The translations under genes and the position numbers were made by a program. Under the pieces are notes generated by a model. The model searched no databases, was not told where the DNA came from, and saw only the letters and a program-made list of their open reading frames with translations. A stretch of 64,000 bases of DNA. It comes from Shewanella subflava. GTDB taxonomy: Bacteria > Pseudomonadota > Gammaproteobacteria > Enterobacterales > Shewanellaceae. Location: assembly GCF_025971955.1 (NCBI RefSeq), contig NZ_JAPDMX010000007.1, positions 81,123-145,122 of the forward strand, given 5' to 3'. Shown here piece by piece: positions 1 to 8,971 of the stretch; within the stretch, counting starts at the first letter, position 1; each line of letters starts with the position of its first letter.

Positions 1-154
1 GAGTATCAAGTTGCGATAATTCCTCAGATTGACAAATGAGTTCCTCAATTGAACCTTGGGCTTTATTACAGTTGAAGCTGGGTGATGGAGAGCTGGCTAT
101 AACTGAAAAGCTTAATCCTAAACCGCTTAAACTGAGTATCCAGAGGTTTTTCAT
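1..154 (-). CDS. LprI-like secreted protein, N-terminal part (cut by window edge)
   Basis: Only the first 51 codons lie in the window; the gene continues past position 1. The ATG at 154-152 follows a good AGGAAGG ribosome site. The protein opens with a typical signal peptide (MKNLWILSLSGLGLSFSVIA) and then PSFNCNKAQGSIEELICQS, which matches the start of the lysozyme-inhibitor LprI N-terminal family (DUF1311): a Cys, about ten residues, then E-x-x-I-C followed by an L-x-x-L-D pattern. Members are small periplasmic or lipoprotein-like proteins, some of which inhibit lysozyme. The family call rests on this N-terminal pattern only; function is inference. Confidence 0.6.
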   Translation of the reverse strand, partial: MKNLWILSLSGLGLSFSVIASSPSPSFNCNKAQGSIEELICQSEELSQLDT

Positions 155-222
155 TCGCACCTTCCTTTACTATTTTACAAGACAACAATCATGACTTATT
201 CACCAATTAAGGGCAAATGAAC

Positions 223-246
223 ATCTTGTCATCTTGTCATCTTGTC
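223..246. repeat. three tandem copies of the 8-bp unit ATCTTGTC
   Basis: The unit ATCTTGTC occurs three times head to tail with no mismatch, between the LprI-like gene and the end of the small YjfB-like gene. It lies outside any supported coding frame. Such short perfect tandems commonly change copy number by slippage; no function is claimed. Confidence 0.9.
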
Positions 247-279
247 AGTACAGCGGCCATCAATAAGGTGGAAACATCA

Positions 280-465
280 TTAAGCGGTGGTATTGATGTT
301 ATGACCAGTGTTTCCAACGGGTGCAGGCAAAGCCGCTTCAATGAGTTGCAACGCCATTTGACCTTCAATTTTTTGTTGATTTTTAGCCATAACGGCAACC
401 TTGAGGCTGTTAGCTGAATCGATAGAAGTAGGCATATTGCTAGGAGCATTTACTGAAATTGTCAT
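280..465 (-). CDS. small YjfB-like putative motility protein
   Basis: A 61-residue protein. The start ATG at 465-463 is chosen because GAGG lies 6-9 bases upstream; an in-frame start further up (489) lacks such a site. The sequence MTISVNAPSNMPTSIDSAN is followed by an amphipathic helix (LKVAVMAKNQQKIEGQMALQ) and a polar Asn/Thr-rich tail. This size and the helical K-x-x-x-x-Q/E-G-x-M-A-x-x-L-I pattern resemble the YjfB family of small putative motility proteins. There is no signal peptide or membrane segment. The family assignment is tentative; the gene itself looks real from its ribosome site and isolated position. Confidence 0.5.
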   Translation of the reverse strand: MTISVNAPSNMPTSIDSANSLKVAVMAKNQQKIEGQMALQLIEAALPAPVGNTGHNINTTA

Positions 466-578
466 AGAAACCTCGTTTTTATTACACACAAAAATTGTGT
501 TACTTCACTTTATCGACCGTTTGCCAATATCCTATATGGTAATAGTGTATCAATATGCATCTTGCTAAAAGGTTATAG

Positions 579-590
579 ATTGCGCGCAAT
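579..590. promoter_or_regulatory. palindromic operator candidate for the OhrR-like regulator
   Basis: ATTGCGCGCAAT is a perfect 12-bp palindrome about 40 bases upstream of the ATG of the MarR/OhrR gene and just upstream of a TATACT hexamer at 601-606. MarR-family repressors such as OhrR usually bind palindromes in their own promoters, so autoregulation is a reasonable inference. Confidence 0.5.
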
Positions 591-631
591 TAGATTATGA
601 TATACTGGCTCAACATTGAAAGGGGGTAATT

Positions 632-1090
632 ATGTCATCAACTAATCCATTAGCACTTGAGAATCAGGTGTGTTTTTCCTTATATAGCGTGACTAATGCA
701 ATGATCCGCGCATATCGTCCCCTGTTAGAAGAGTTATCACTGACTTATCCACAATATTTAGCTATGTTGGTGTTGTGGAAGGAGCCAGGTATCAGCGTAA
801 AAACCTTAGGTGAAAAATTGAATTTAGACTCAGGCACCTTAACGCCGTTACTAAAACGTTTAGAAGCGAAAAAGTTGGTGATCCGCGGTCGCAGTGAACA
901 AGATGAACGAGTGCGTGTGTTACACCTGACAGAGGAAGGCCAAGCATTACGTGTTCAAGCAGAAAAAGTACCTGAAATGATGCGTTGTAAAGTTGGCGGT
1001 GATATTGAGCAATTACAACAGCTGAAAAGCTTGTGCGATAATGCATTAAAAGTATTAAATTCGGATAAGGCTTCAAGTTGTGAAATGTGA
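632..1090 (+). CDS. ohrR: MarR family regulator, OhrR type (organic peroxide sensor)
   Basis: A 152-residue MarR-fold winged-helix protein. The N-terminal block [20 protein letters not shown] followed by [13 protein letters not shown] is the OhrR signature; Cys14 matches the reactive cysteine that senses organic hydroperoxides in that family. The DNA-binding part (about residues 45-100) contains [19 protein letters not shown] and the wing motif [20 protein letters not shown] lies just before the ATG. The stop codon overlaps the start of rlmC by 11 bp, so the two genes are probably co-transcribed. No ohr peroxidase gene is adjacent. The family is clear; the inducer is inferred from Cys14. Confidence 0.85.
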   Translation: MSSTNPLALENQVCFSLYSVTNAMIRAYRPLLEELSLTYPQYLAMLVLWKEPGISVKTLGEKLNLDSGTLTPLLKRLEAKKLVIRGRSEQDERVRVLHLTEEGQALRVQAEKVPEMMRCKVGGDIEQLQQLKSLCDNALKVLNSDKASSCEM

Positions 1091-2225
1091 GTATTTTGAA
1101 AATGGCCAATGCTTATCTTGTAGAGATATTCAAACGCCGATATCAAAGCAATTACAGCATAAGATGGTTAAGCTGAAACAGTTTTTTGGCCCATTACCAG
1201 TAGTGCAATGGCTTGACCCTATAGCAAGCCCAGAAAATCGCTTTCGCAATAAAGCTAAAATGGTGGTACTAGGGGCGGCGCATCAACCTATTTTAGGTAT
1301 TGTTGATCCCCAAGGGCAACCCGTAAGCTTGTGTGATTGTCAGTTATACCCTGAAGATATGCAGCAGTTATTACATCGCTTGCAGCTGTTTGTACAACTG
1401 GCTGGTATTCCGCCTTATCGAGTCGACAAAAGTAAAGGTGAGCTTAAGTTTATTCTGCTTACTCGAAGTTATATTTCCGGTGAATTTATGCTGCGATTTG
1501 TGCTGAGAAGCGAGCAAGCCATTGCAAGAATTCAGCGAGAATTGCCTAAACTTATGGCCGACTTTCCCAAAATCAGGTTAGTGTCTGTAAATTTGCAGCC
1601 AACCCATATGGCTATTTTAGAGGGGGAGCACGAAATTTTCTTGACCGAACAAACCCGTTTAGCCGATAAGTTTAATGATGTGCCTTTGTATATTCGCCCT
1701 AAAAGCTTCTTTCAAACTAACCCCGCAGTAGCACAGCAACTCTATCAAACTGCACGTGAGTGGGTTGGCGCATTTAATCCGCAACATATTTGGGATTTGT
1801 TCTGTGGTGTAGGGGGATTTGGCCTTCACTGTGCAAGCCCGTCTATTCGTTTAACCGGTATTGAAATTGAAGCTGAAGCAATTGAATGTGCCAAAATGTC
1901 AGCGACAGAAATGGGGTTGAATAACATTCGTTTTAGTGCACTAGATTCAACTGACTTTGCCAAAGGTGTTGAAGCGAATGACAGACCTGATTTGATAATC
2001 GTTAATCCACCAAGACGCGGAATTGGTGAATCCTTATGCCAGTCTTTATCTGATTTTGCACCTAACGCCATTCTCTATTCAAGCTGTAACCCCAAAAGTT
2101 TGGTGAAAGATTTGGCAATGATATCGGGATATCAAATTACCAAAGTCCAATTATTTGATATGTTTCCACACACAGATCATTATGAAGTGCTAGTCATGTT
2201 AGAAAAATCACCTCGTAGTCATTAA
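1080..2225 (+). CDS. rlmC: 23S rRNA (uracil-747-C5)-methyltransferase RlmC
   Basis: 381 residues, SAM-dependent RNA m5U methyltransferase of the RumB/RlmC type. Cys3, Cys11, Cys14 and Cys87 match the four 4Fe-4S ligands of the family and fix the GTG start at 1080; a later start would lose Cys3. The SAM motif is [14 protein letters not shown] (near residue 240), the substrate loop is NPPRRG, and SSCNPKSL carries the catalytic Cys. The start lies inside the 3' end of the OhrR-like gene, suggesting translational coupling. The link between peroxide sensing and rRNA methylation is probably only positional. Confidence 0.93.
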   Translation: MKCEYFENGQCLSCRDIQTPISKQLQHKMVKLKQFFGPLPVVQWLDPIASPENRFRNKAKMVVLGAAHQPILGIVDPQGQPVSLCDCQLYPEDMQQLLHRLQLFVQLAGIPPYRVDKSKGELKFILLTRSYISGEFMLRFVLRSEQAIARIQRELPKLMADFPKIRLVSVNLQPTHMAILEGEHEIFLTEQTRLADKFNDVPLYIRPKSFFQTNPAVAQQLYQTAREWVGAFNPQHIWDLFCGVGGFGLHCASPSIRLTGIEIEAEAIECAKMSATEMGLNNIRFSALDSTDFAKGVEANDRPDLIIVNPPRRGIGESLCQSLSDFAPNAILYSSCNPKSLVKDLAMISGYQITKVQLFDMFPHTDHYEVLVMLEKSPRSH

Positions 2226-2282
2226 ATGTTCATATTAGTGTCATAATCTTAAGCTGTCATCTTAACCAAAGGGTCTGCATGT

Positions 2283-3434
2283 ATGTGGCAAATATTCAGT
2301 CGTTTTCTGGCATTGGGCTTAATTAGTTTTGGCGGCCCTGCGGCGCATATAGGCTATTTCAGGCAGACATTTGTACAAGAGTTAAATTGGTTAGATGAAA
2401 AACAATACGCCAGTATTGTGGCATTAAGCCAGTTTATGCCAGGCCCTGGTTCAAGCCAGGTAGGATTTGCAATTGGCTACCATAAAGGGGGAGTAATGGG
2501 GGCCTTAGCCGCCTTCTTGGGATTCACGCTACCTTCTTTTTTATTGCTGTTTTTGTTTGCTGTTTCAACCGCAAGCTGGTTGCAGTTGGGGTGGGTTGAT
2601 GGGGCGATTCATGGCTTAAAATTGCTTGCAGTAGTCGTGGTGGCTGATGCTACCTTTGGTATGTTTAAACAATTTTGCCAACGTAAAACGGCTCAATGTT
2701 TAATGGTTGCTACTGCGGCGTGTATCATATTATTCCCTTCTTTATTAACTCAAATAGTCGTATTGGTGGTAGCTGCTATTATTGGCGGCCTGGTGTTAAC
2801 TCGTGGCGAACATATCTCACCAGAATCACCCGATATTACCTTGAATTGGAAATGGTTAGCACTCTTCATTGTAGGTTTAATTGCCTCATTCATATTAGCT
2901 TCACAGCCCGATAGCCTAGGGCAAGTTTTTGGTCAGTTTTATCAGGTCGGCAGTTTAGTGTTTGGTGGGGGACATGTTGTACTGCCTTTACTCGAAGCCA
3001 ATGTGGGTGAGCTAGTCAGCCAAGATCGTTTTTTAACCGGTTATGCATTAGCGCAAGCTGTACCCGGGCCAATGTTTACCCTCGCTACTTTTTTAGGGGC
3101 AGATATTTGGCAAGAATCTCCGATGTTAGGTGCACTAGTTGCAACAATTGCGATTTTTGTTCCTGGTTTTTTATTGATGTTAGTCACGCTGAATAGTTGG
3201 GGAGCAATTAGCCAACGTCCCATAATAGCAGGCGGGCTAGCGGGGGTGAATGCAGCCGTTGTGGGATTGCTATTAGCCGCTTTATATCAACCTGTATTCA
3301 CCACAGCGGTGATTTCGTCATTTGATATGGCTTTAGCGATATTAGGTTTTGGATTATTAAAAATATTTAAACCTAATATTGTCTATTTGGTCGCGGGCTT
3401 TGCTGCTACTGGTGCCATCATAAGCTTGCTTTAA
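2283..3434 (+). CDS. chrA: chromate transporter ChrA
   Basis: 383 residues, inner-membrane CHR family transporter. Two homologous halves are visible. The first begins FLALGLISFGGPAAHIGYFR with the LSQFMPGPGSSQ motif; the second (about residue 215 on) has SLVFGGGHVVLPLLE and ALAQAVPGPMFTLATFLG. About ten hydrophobic segments are present. Length is normal for two-domain ChrA proteins, which export chromate; in non-resistant bacteria the physiological substrate is often unknown. It follows rlmC by 57 bp on the same strand and could be read from the same transcript. Confidence 0.9.
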   Translation: MWQIFSRFLALGLISFGGPAAHIGYFRQTFVQELNWLDEKQYASIVALSQFMPGPGSSQVGFAIGYHKGGVMGALAAFLGFTLPSFLLLFLFAVSTASWLQLGWVDGAIHGLKLLAVVVVADATFGMFKQFCQRKTAQCLMVATAACIILFPSLLTQIVVLVVAAIIGGLVLTRGEHISPESPDITLNWKWLALFIVGLIASFILASQPDSLGQVFGQFYQVGSLVFGGGHVVLPLLEANVGELVSQDRFLTGYALAQAVPGPMFTLATFLGADIWQESPMLGALVATIAIFVPGFLLMLVTLNSWGAISQRPIIAGGLAGVNAAVVGLLLAALYQPVFTTAVISSFDMALAILGFGLLKIFKPNIVYLVAGFAATGAIISLL

Positions 3435-3940
3435 TAATATCTTAATATGAGTTCAATATTTCAATATCAAAGCGGTTCTTACTGCCTGCGTTAATGGTCT
3501 ATCTAAACGCTGACAAATCTATCTTTGGCGGCTTATTTTGGCATTAATTTCGCAGCTTCGCTTGTAATCTGCTCTCAAGGATGGGGAGCTCAGGCGAGGT
3601 GCCATCCAAGCAAAGCATTGCCATTGATGTGTTAATCCGCCTTGTTATCTCTCACTATTTTCGGCTGAATACGAAGAAAACAGATTAATATGACTTAGTG
3701 CTTTAGGCTGTCTTTATTTTCAACATAAAAAATAAACAAAGCTCAACACGCCCTAGTCATCTTCTTAGCAGCATTCTGGCCGGTCATTATCTTTATCTTG
3801 TCGTGGTTTTTTGAGGTTCAAAAATGTGATAAAAGTTCATATATCATAACTGTTTTAACGCATGCCCTTTTAACCTGTCTATACTCATACTAGAGCACAT
3901 ATTGTTCAAATATGGTTAAGTCATAAAAAGGTCTATGGTT
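3435..3940. other. gene-free interval before the chemoreceptor gene
   Basis: No ORF with protein-like composition was found on either strand. GGATGG at 3579-3584 and CCATCC at 3602-3607 form inverted arms around a GC-richer block, which may be a decayed intergenic repeat. Several AT-rich segments upstream of 3941 could hold the chemoreceptor promoter, but no convincing -35/-10 or flagellar sigma-28 pair was recognised. Confidence 0.4.
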
Positions 3941-5605
3941 ATGGAATATTTGTCACTGCGTAATAAGCTCCTCGCCCTTTCTCTTGTTCCTCTAACTTTA
4001 ATTTTAAGTGTGGTTCTGGTGTTATTCTATGTGAATGAAAGTGATTCATTAGCAGCAGATATCACCGATTTTAGACAAGAGTTGATTTTAGAGCGTAAAA
4101 AGCAATTAAAAGAAGCGGTAGAAATTGGTGTTGGAGTGGTTAATTATCAGCGCGCTTTGGGTGACGCCGGAAATGTGAATCAAGCATTACGTGATTTACG
4201 CTTTGGTAAAGCGGGATACTTTTTTATTTACGATACCGAAGGCAATAGTGTGTTTCATGCGGTGCAACCTGATATGGAAGGTCAAAATAAAATGGATATG
4301 GCCGATCCCAACGGCACTAAAATTGTCGTGGGCTTGCTCAATGCTGCCCAGCAGGGCGATGGTCATGTGACTTACTTTTATCAAAAACCGAACACCCAAG
4401 GACTGACAGAGAAGTTAGGGTTTGGTGCCATGATCCCCAATACCAATTTGATGTTAGGCTCTGGCGCTTATATTGATGATATAGATGAGGTAACGGCGGG
4501 TTATAAGCAAATTAAAACTGAACAAATGCATCAAAATTTAATGATGTTTATTATTTTAACATCAACGTTAGGCCTGCTCACTACCGCAGGGGTAATGTTT
4601 ACCGCTAAAGCGATGGTGCAACCTATCGAAAATATGGCCCATTCGTTGAATGACATTGCCAGCGGTGAAGGTGATTTAACCAAGCGCCTTGATGTAAAAG
4701 GCAAGGATGAAATCGCCATGTTAGGCTTAGCTTTTAATCTGTTTGTTGATAAGCTGCAAAATATTATTAGTGATGTCTCTGTGGCCACTCATGATGTTAA
4801 ACAGGCAGCTAAAAATATCAATGAGCAAACGGTAACCATATCGGATCAGTTATATAGTCATAACAGTGAAATCGATCAAATAGTCACTGCAATCACTGAA
4901 ATGTCGGCCACAGCACATGATGTGGCTCAGAATACCAATCGTGTTGCAGAATCCACTCAAACAGCATCGGGTTATGTAATGCAAGCACAAGAATGTGTTG
5001 ATAACTCATTGTCTGAAGTATCAGACCTAATGATGCAAATTGACGATGCGGCCACCAATATTCAATCCCTAAGTGAACAGTCTAAGAAGATAAACTCAGT
5101 ACTCAGCGTAATCGGCGGCATTGCAGAGCAAACCAATTTATTAGCATTAAATGCAGCCATTGAGGCGGCAAGAGCAGGTGAGCAAGGACGAGGTTTTGCT
5201 GTGGTGGCTGATGAAGTGCGTAATTTGGCGAGCAGAACTCAAACAAGTACCGTTGAAATTAATGAAATGTTGACTGAGTTACATCGTTCGGTTTCTCAGG
5301 CAGTTGATGCCATGGATAAAAGCCAAAAAAGCGGTATACGCTCGGTAGAATCCTCTAAAGCGATTTCGGAAAGCTTAGGTGCGGTAACATCCTCGGTTAC
5401 CAATATTAATGATATGAGCACTCAGATAGCGACCGCAGCGACCGAGCAAAGCTCGGTAACCGAAGAAATCAATCGCAATATTACATCGGTGCAAGAAATC
5501 GTCAATCAGTTACTTGACTCTAGTCGACAGGCTGCTGATATGAGTAATAACGTTGCCAATTCGGGCAATCATCTTAGTAGATTGGTTAGCCAATTTAAGA
5601 TTTAA
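3941..5605 (+). CDS. methyl-accepting chemotaxis protein, single Cache type
   Basis: 554 residues from the ATG at 3941, preferred because AAAAGG at 3926-3931 sits 9 bases before it; an ATG at 3935 is only 3 bases away. Order: N-terminal membrane helix (residues 8-30), periplasmic sCache-type sensor with [22 protein letters not shown] and [20 protein letters not shown], a second membrane helix near 200-222, a HAMP linker, then the cytoplasmic signalling domain with the conserved hairpin tip around [20 protein letters not shown] and [18 protein letters not shown]. It signals through CheW/CheA. No C-terminal CheR/CheB tether pentapeptide (the end is LVSQFKI). The ligand cannot be told; small organic acids are common for this sensor class. 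Confidence 0.92.
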   Translation: MEYLSLRNKLLALSLVPLTLILSVVLVLFYVNESDSLAADITDFRQELILERKKQLKEAVEIGVGVVNYQRALGDAGNVNQALRDLRFGKAGYFFIYDTEGNSVFHAVQPDMEGQNKMDMADPNGTKIVVGLLNAAQQGDGHVTYFYQKPNTQGLTEKLGFGAMIPNTNLMLGSGAYIDDIDEVTAGYKQIKTEQMHQNLMMFIILTSTLGLLTTAGVMFTAKAMVQPIENMAHSLNDIASGEGDLTKRLDVKGKDEIAMLGLAFNLFVDKLQNIISDVSVATHDVKQAAKNINEQTVTISDQLYSHNSEIDQIVTAITEMSATAHDVAQNTNRVAESTQTASGYVMQAQECVDNSLSEVSDLMMQIDDAATNIQSLSEQSKKINSVLSVIGGIAEQTNLLALNAAIEAARAGEQGRGFAVVADEVRNLASRTQTSTVEINEMLTELHRSVSQAVDAMDKSQKSGIRSVESSKAISESLGAVTSSVTNINDMSTQIATAATEQSSVTEEINRNITSVQEIVNQLLDSSRQAADMSNNVANSGNHLSRLVSQFKI

Positions 5606-5626
5606 TCTATGGGATAGAGGCAATTT

Positions 5627-5652
5627 GAACCGCTTTTTAGCGGTTCATTTTT
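5627..5652 (+). terminator. Rho-independent terminator after the chemoreceptor gene
   Basis: GAACCGC (5627-5633) pairs with GCGGTTC (5640-5646) across a six-base loop and is followed by ATTTTTG, 22 bp after the stop codon of the chemoreceptor gene. Confidence 0.85.
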
Positions 5653-5748
5653 GGGCAAACACCACCAAGAATAATGTGAGCCTACAACTGCCAGAACAAG
5701 CCTAAATTACAGCAACAGTTTTAGCGTAAAAGAACGGACAGACTCACC

Positions 5749-6021
5749 TTAATCAAAGGTGGTTAAAGTCACCGTGCCCAAGTCCCCCTTTAAAGACGCT
5801 TCACCGTATTCACAGAAAAACTTGATAGTTTTGGAATCAACCGAGTTGATGACCAATTAGGTCATTGCTCGTGTGGGATCATTAACGCTTACACTGGCTC
5901 ATGTCAGTATATTGTTTAGTCGCCTCATTAACTTCATTATCACAACCAGTGGGTTTATCTTGATCCACTATTACATTATCGCTAACGATTTTGCGCTTGA
6001 TGTTGGTGAGTGAAATTTATT
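5749..6021 (-). pseudogene. probable remnant of a small unidentified gene
   Basis: Read on the minus strand, the upstream part gives a protein-like stretch with NVIVDQDKPTGCDNEVNEAT and ends at a stop after MSQCKR. A one-base frame change continues SVNDPTRAMT, meets an in-frame TAA, then reads SVDSKTIKFFCEYGEASLKG and DLGTVTLTTFD before a stop at 5751-5749. An upstream ATG CTG GAA is also followed at once by TAA. Acidic, well-mixed composition over both pieces looks like a former coding sequence broken by a frameshift and stops. No family was recognised. The rest of the 5606-6129 interval holds only the chemoreceptor terminator and the prfB upstream region. Confidence 0.35.
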
Positions 6022-6129
6022 CCAGCATAGATTGTTAATTATGCCTATTTCGGTCTAGGTTTAGCGCCAAGCTTGGGGTAAAATGCGCCGTTATACCTTT
6101 TGTTAACTGCTATTTAAAGTTGAAAATTC

Positions 6130-7228
6130 ATGTTTGAAGTTAATCCAGTAAAATTCAAGATTAAGGAGCTGGCCGAGCGCACAGAGCTTCTTAGGGGGTA
6201 CCTTTGACTACGCTGCTAAAAGTGAGCGTTTAGAAGAGGTTAGCCGAGAGTTAGAAAGTTCTGAAGTGTGGAACGAACCTGAACGTGCCCAGGCCTTAGG
6301 CAAAGAGCGTTCAGCATTAGAAGCTGTCGTTAAGACGATTGATGATATGGACAGCGGCCTTGAAGATGTTGAAGGTTTATTGGAATTAGCCATTGAAGAA
6401 GATGATGAAGAAACCTTCAACGATGCCAGTGACGAAATTGCCAGCTTAGAAGCGCGCCTTGCAGACTTAGAATTCCGCCGCATGTTTTCGGGGAAAAACG
6501 ATGCTGCAAGCTGTTATCTTGATATTCAATCTGGCTCAGGCGGAACAGAAGCACAGGATTGGGCCAATATGGTCCTGCGCATGTATTTGCGTTGGGGCGA
6601 AGCTCATGATTTTAGCCCTGAATTAATCGAAGTCACTGCAGGTGATGTTGCCGGTATTAAAGGCGCAACGATCAAATTTACCGGTGAATATGCTTTTGGC
6701 TGGATGAGAACCGAAACCGGTGTGCATCGTTTAGTGCGTAAATCGCCATTCGACTCTTCGGGCAAACGTCACACGTCATTTTGCTCAGTGTTTGTTTACC
6801 CTGAAATCGAAGATGACATTGAAATTGAAATTAATCCTTCAGACTTACGAATTGACACCTACCGTGCTTCTGGTGCGGGTGGTCAGCACGTTAACAAAAC
6901 GGATTCAGCGGTACGTATTACCCACCTTCCAACCAATACTGTGGTGCAGTGTCAAAATGACCGTTCCCAGCATAAAAACCGTGATTCAGCATTCAAGCAA
7001 TTGAAAGCTAAGCTTTACGAGTTGGAAATGTATAAACAAAATGCTGATAAGCAAGCCGCTGAAGACGCCAAGTCTGATATCGGTTGGGGCAGTCAAATTC
7101 GCTCATACGTATTAGATGACTCCCGCATTAAAGATTTACGTACAGGGGTTGAGAATCGTAATACTCAATCTGTGTTGGATGGTGATTTAGATAGATTTAT
7201 CGAAGCCAGCCTAAAATCAGGACTTTAA
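6130..7228 (+). CDS. prfB: peptide chain release factor 2 (programmed +1 frameshift)
   Basis: RF2 recognises UGA and UAA stop codons and releases the peptide. Translation starts at ATG 6130; 25 codons later an in-frame TGA (6205-6207) interrupts the gene, and the remainder is in the +1 frame from 6206, giving 365 residues in total, the normal RF2 length. Join: 6130-6204 plus 6206-7228. Visible motifs are the stop-recognition tripeptide in [13 protein letters not shown] and the catalytic GGQ in [18 protein letters not shown]. lysS follows by 55 bp on the same strand, the usual prfB-lysS pair. A TAAAAT at 6079-6084 before a GC-rich block may be the -10 element. Confidence 0.96.
6191..6208 (+). 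promoter_or_regulatory. prfB autoregulatory +1 frameshift site
   Basis: An internal Shine-Dalgarno-like AGGGGG (6193-6198) precedes the slippery CTT TGA C (6202-6208) by the classic short distance. When RF2 is scarce, the ribosome slips +1 at CTT-TGA and makes full-length RF2; when RF2 is abundant, the UGA terminates translation. The arrangement is the canonical one known from Escherichia coli prfB. Confidence 0.97.
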
Positions 7229-7283
7229 TCGAATTAACATTCGCGCTAGGGCATGCCCTAGCAAGTAAACACGAGAAGATATC

Positions 7284-8786
7284 ATGACTGAACTAGTACA
7301 AGATGAAAACAAACTGATTGCAGAGCGTCGTGCTAAATTAGAGCACATTCGCACTAACTGTCCTGCTAACGCACACCCAAACACATGGGAGCGCAGCCAT
7401 AAAGCCGCCGAGTTACAAGCTAAATATGGTGAGAATACCAAGGAAGAGTTAGAAGCATTAGGTTTTCAAACCAGTATTGCTGGCCGTATCATGGCTAAAC
7501 GTGGTCCTTTTTTAGTGATCCAAGACGTATCTGGCCGTATTCAAGCTTATGCAGAAAAGTCAGTTCAAGGTGATTTAAAAGAACGTTATCAAGGTTTAGA
7601 CATCGGTGACATTATTGGTGTTAAAGGTCAATTGCATTTATCTGGCAAGGGCGACCTGTATGTCAATATGGAAGAGTACCAGTTACTGACTAAAGCATTA
7701 CGTCCTTTACCAGAAAAATTCCACGGTTTAACTGACCAAGAAATGCGTTATCGTCAGCGTTATGTTGACTTAATCGTTAATGAAGACTCACGCAATGCAT
7801 TTGTTATGCGCTCAAAAGTGGTTTCTGCTATTCGTAATTTCATGATAAAAAAAGAATTCATGGAAGTTGAAACCCCAATGATGCATGTTATTCCTGGCGG
7901 TGCTTCAGCACGTCCATTTATCACGCATCACAATGCATTAGACATGGCGATGTACTTACGTATTGCGCCAGAACTGTATCTTAAGCGTTTAGTTGTGGGT
8001 GGTTTTGAGCGGGTGTTCGAAATTAACCGTAACTTCCGTAACGAAGGTTTATCGCCTCGCCATAACCCAGAATTCACTATGATGGAATTCTATATGGCTT
8101 ATGCTGATTACAAAGACTTAATGGATCTGACTGAAGAAATGCTTGGCTCAATTGCCCAGGATTTATTAGGCAGTACTAGCATGCCTTACGGTGAAGCAAC
8201 CGTTGAGTTTGGTGGCAAATATGCTCGTTTAAGCATGTTAGAAGCGATTCAGCTGCACAACCCTGACAATGCTACTATTCAGGCTATGACTTACGAGCAA
8301 GTTAAAGACGTTGAGTTTATGCGTGATCTAGCATCAAGCCTAGGTATCAAGTTAGAGAAATTCTGGACCTGTGGTCAGCTGTTAGAAGAAATCTTCGGTG
8401 AAACCGCTGAACCTAAGTTGATGCAACCCACTTTCATTACTGGCTACCCTGCGGATATTTCTCCATTAGCGCGCCGTAATGATGACAATGATTTTATCAC
8501 TGACCGTTTTGAGTTTTTCATCGGTGGCCGTGAAGTGGCTAACGGTTTCAGCGAGTTAAATGATGCAGAAGATCAAGACAATCGCTTTAAAGCACAGGTT
8601 GATGCCAAAGATGCTGGTGATGATGAAGCGATGTTCTATGATGCTGATTACATTACAGCACTAGAGCACGGTCTACCACCTACGGCTGGTCAAGGTATTG
8701 GTATCGATCGTTTAGTGATGTTGTTCACTAACACTCACACTATTCGTGATGTGATTTTATTCCCAGCGATGCGTCCGCAAGCATAA
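7284..8786 (+). CDS. lysS: lysyl-tRNA synthetase, class II
   Basis: 500 residues, charges tRNA-Lys with lysine. N-terminal OB-fold anticodon-binding domain (about 65-145, [20 protein letters not shown]) and a class II catalytic core: motif 2 at [20 protein letters not shown] and motif 3 at [15 protein letters not shown] near the C terminus. The C-terminal [14 protein letters not shown] is typical of LysS. It is second in the prfB-lysS operon and ends at a strong terminator. Confidence 0.97.
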   Translation: MTELVQDENKLIAERRAKLEHIRTNCPANAHPNTWERSHKAAELQAKYGENTKEELEALGFQTSIAGRIMAKRGPFLVIQDVSGRIQAYAEKSVQGDLKERYQGLDIGDIIGVKGQLHLSGKGDLYVNMEEYQLLTKALRPLPEKFHGLTDQEMRYRQRYVDLIVNEDSRNAFVMRSKVVSAIRNFMIKKEFMEVETPMMHVIPGGASARPFITHHNALDMAMYLRIAPELYLKRLVVGGFERVFEINRNFRNEGLSPRHNPEFTMMEFYMAYADYKDLMDLTEEMLGSIAQDLLGSTSMPYGEATVEFGGKYARLSMLEAIQLHNPDNATIQAMTYEQVKDVEFMRDLASSLGIKLEKFWTCGQLLEEIFGETAEPKLMQPTFITGYPADISPLARRNDDNDFITDRFEFFIGGREVANGFSELNDAEDQDNRFKAQVDAKDAGDDEAMFYDADYITALEHGLPPTAGQGIGIDRLVMLFTNTHTIRDVILFPAMRPQA

Positions 8787-8824
8787 GGACAGGTTAAGCC
8801 AACGTCTTAATCGTCATCTGAAAG

Positions 8825-8859
8825 AACCAGCTTATTCGAAAGAATGGCTGGTTTTTTTA
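8825..8859 (+). terminator. Rho-independent terminator of prfB-lysS
   Basis: AACCAGC (8825-8831) pairs with GCTGGTT (8847-8853), with an inner ATTC/GAAT stem around GAAA, followed directly by a T-run. Confidence 0.92.
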
Positions 8860-8925
8860 TGGCTTTAATTCGAGCAAAATCGGGATTGTTTATTAGGACT
8901 TGCTAAAGCGGATTTATACATATAA

Positions 8926-8955
8926 AAAAACGGCCTTAAATAGGCCGTTTTTATT
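8926..8955. terminator. bidirectional terminator, mainly for tolC
   Basis: AAAAACGGCC (8926-8935) and GGCCGTTTTT (8943-8952) form a 10-bp stem with T-runs in both directions, between the convergent lysS and tolC genes. On the minus strand it lies about 20 bp past the tolC stop codon. Confidence 0.92.
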
Positions 8956-8971
8956 TACAGTTGATGCAAAA

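Noticed and set aside
217..449. overlapping ORFs of about 70 codons around the YjfB-like gene
   Set aside because: Shadow frames of the small minus-strand gene at 280-465, which alone has a good ribosome site.
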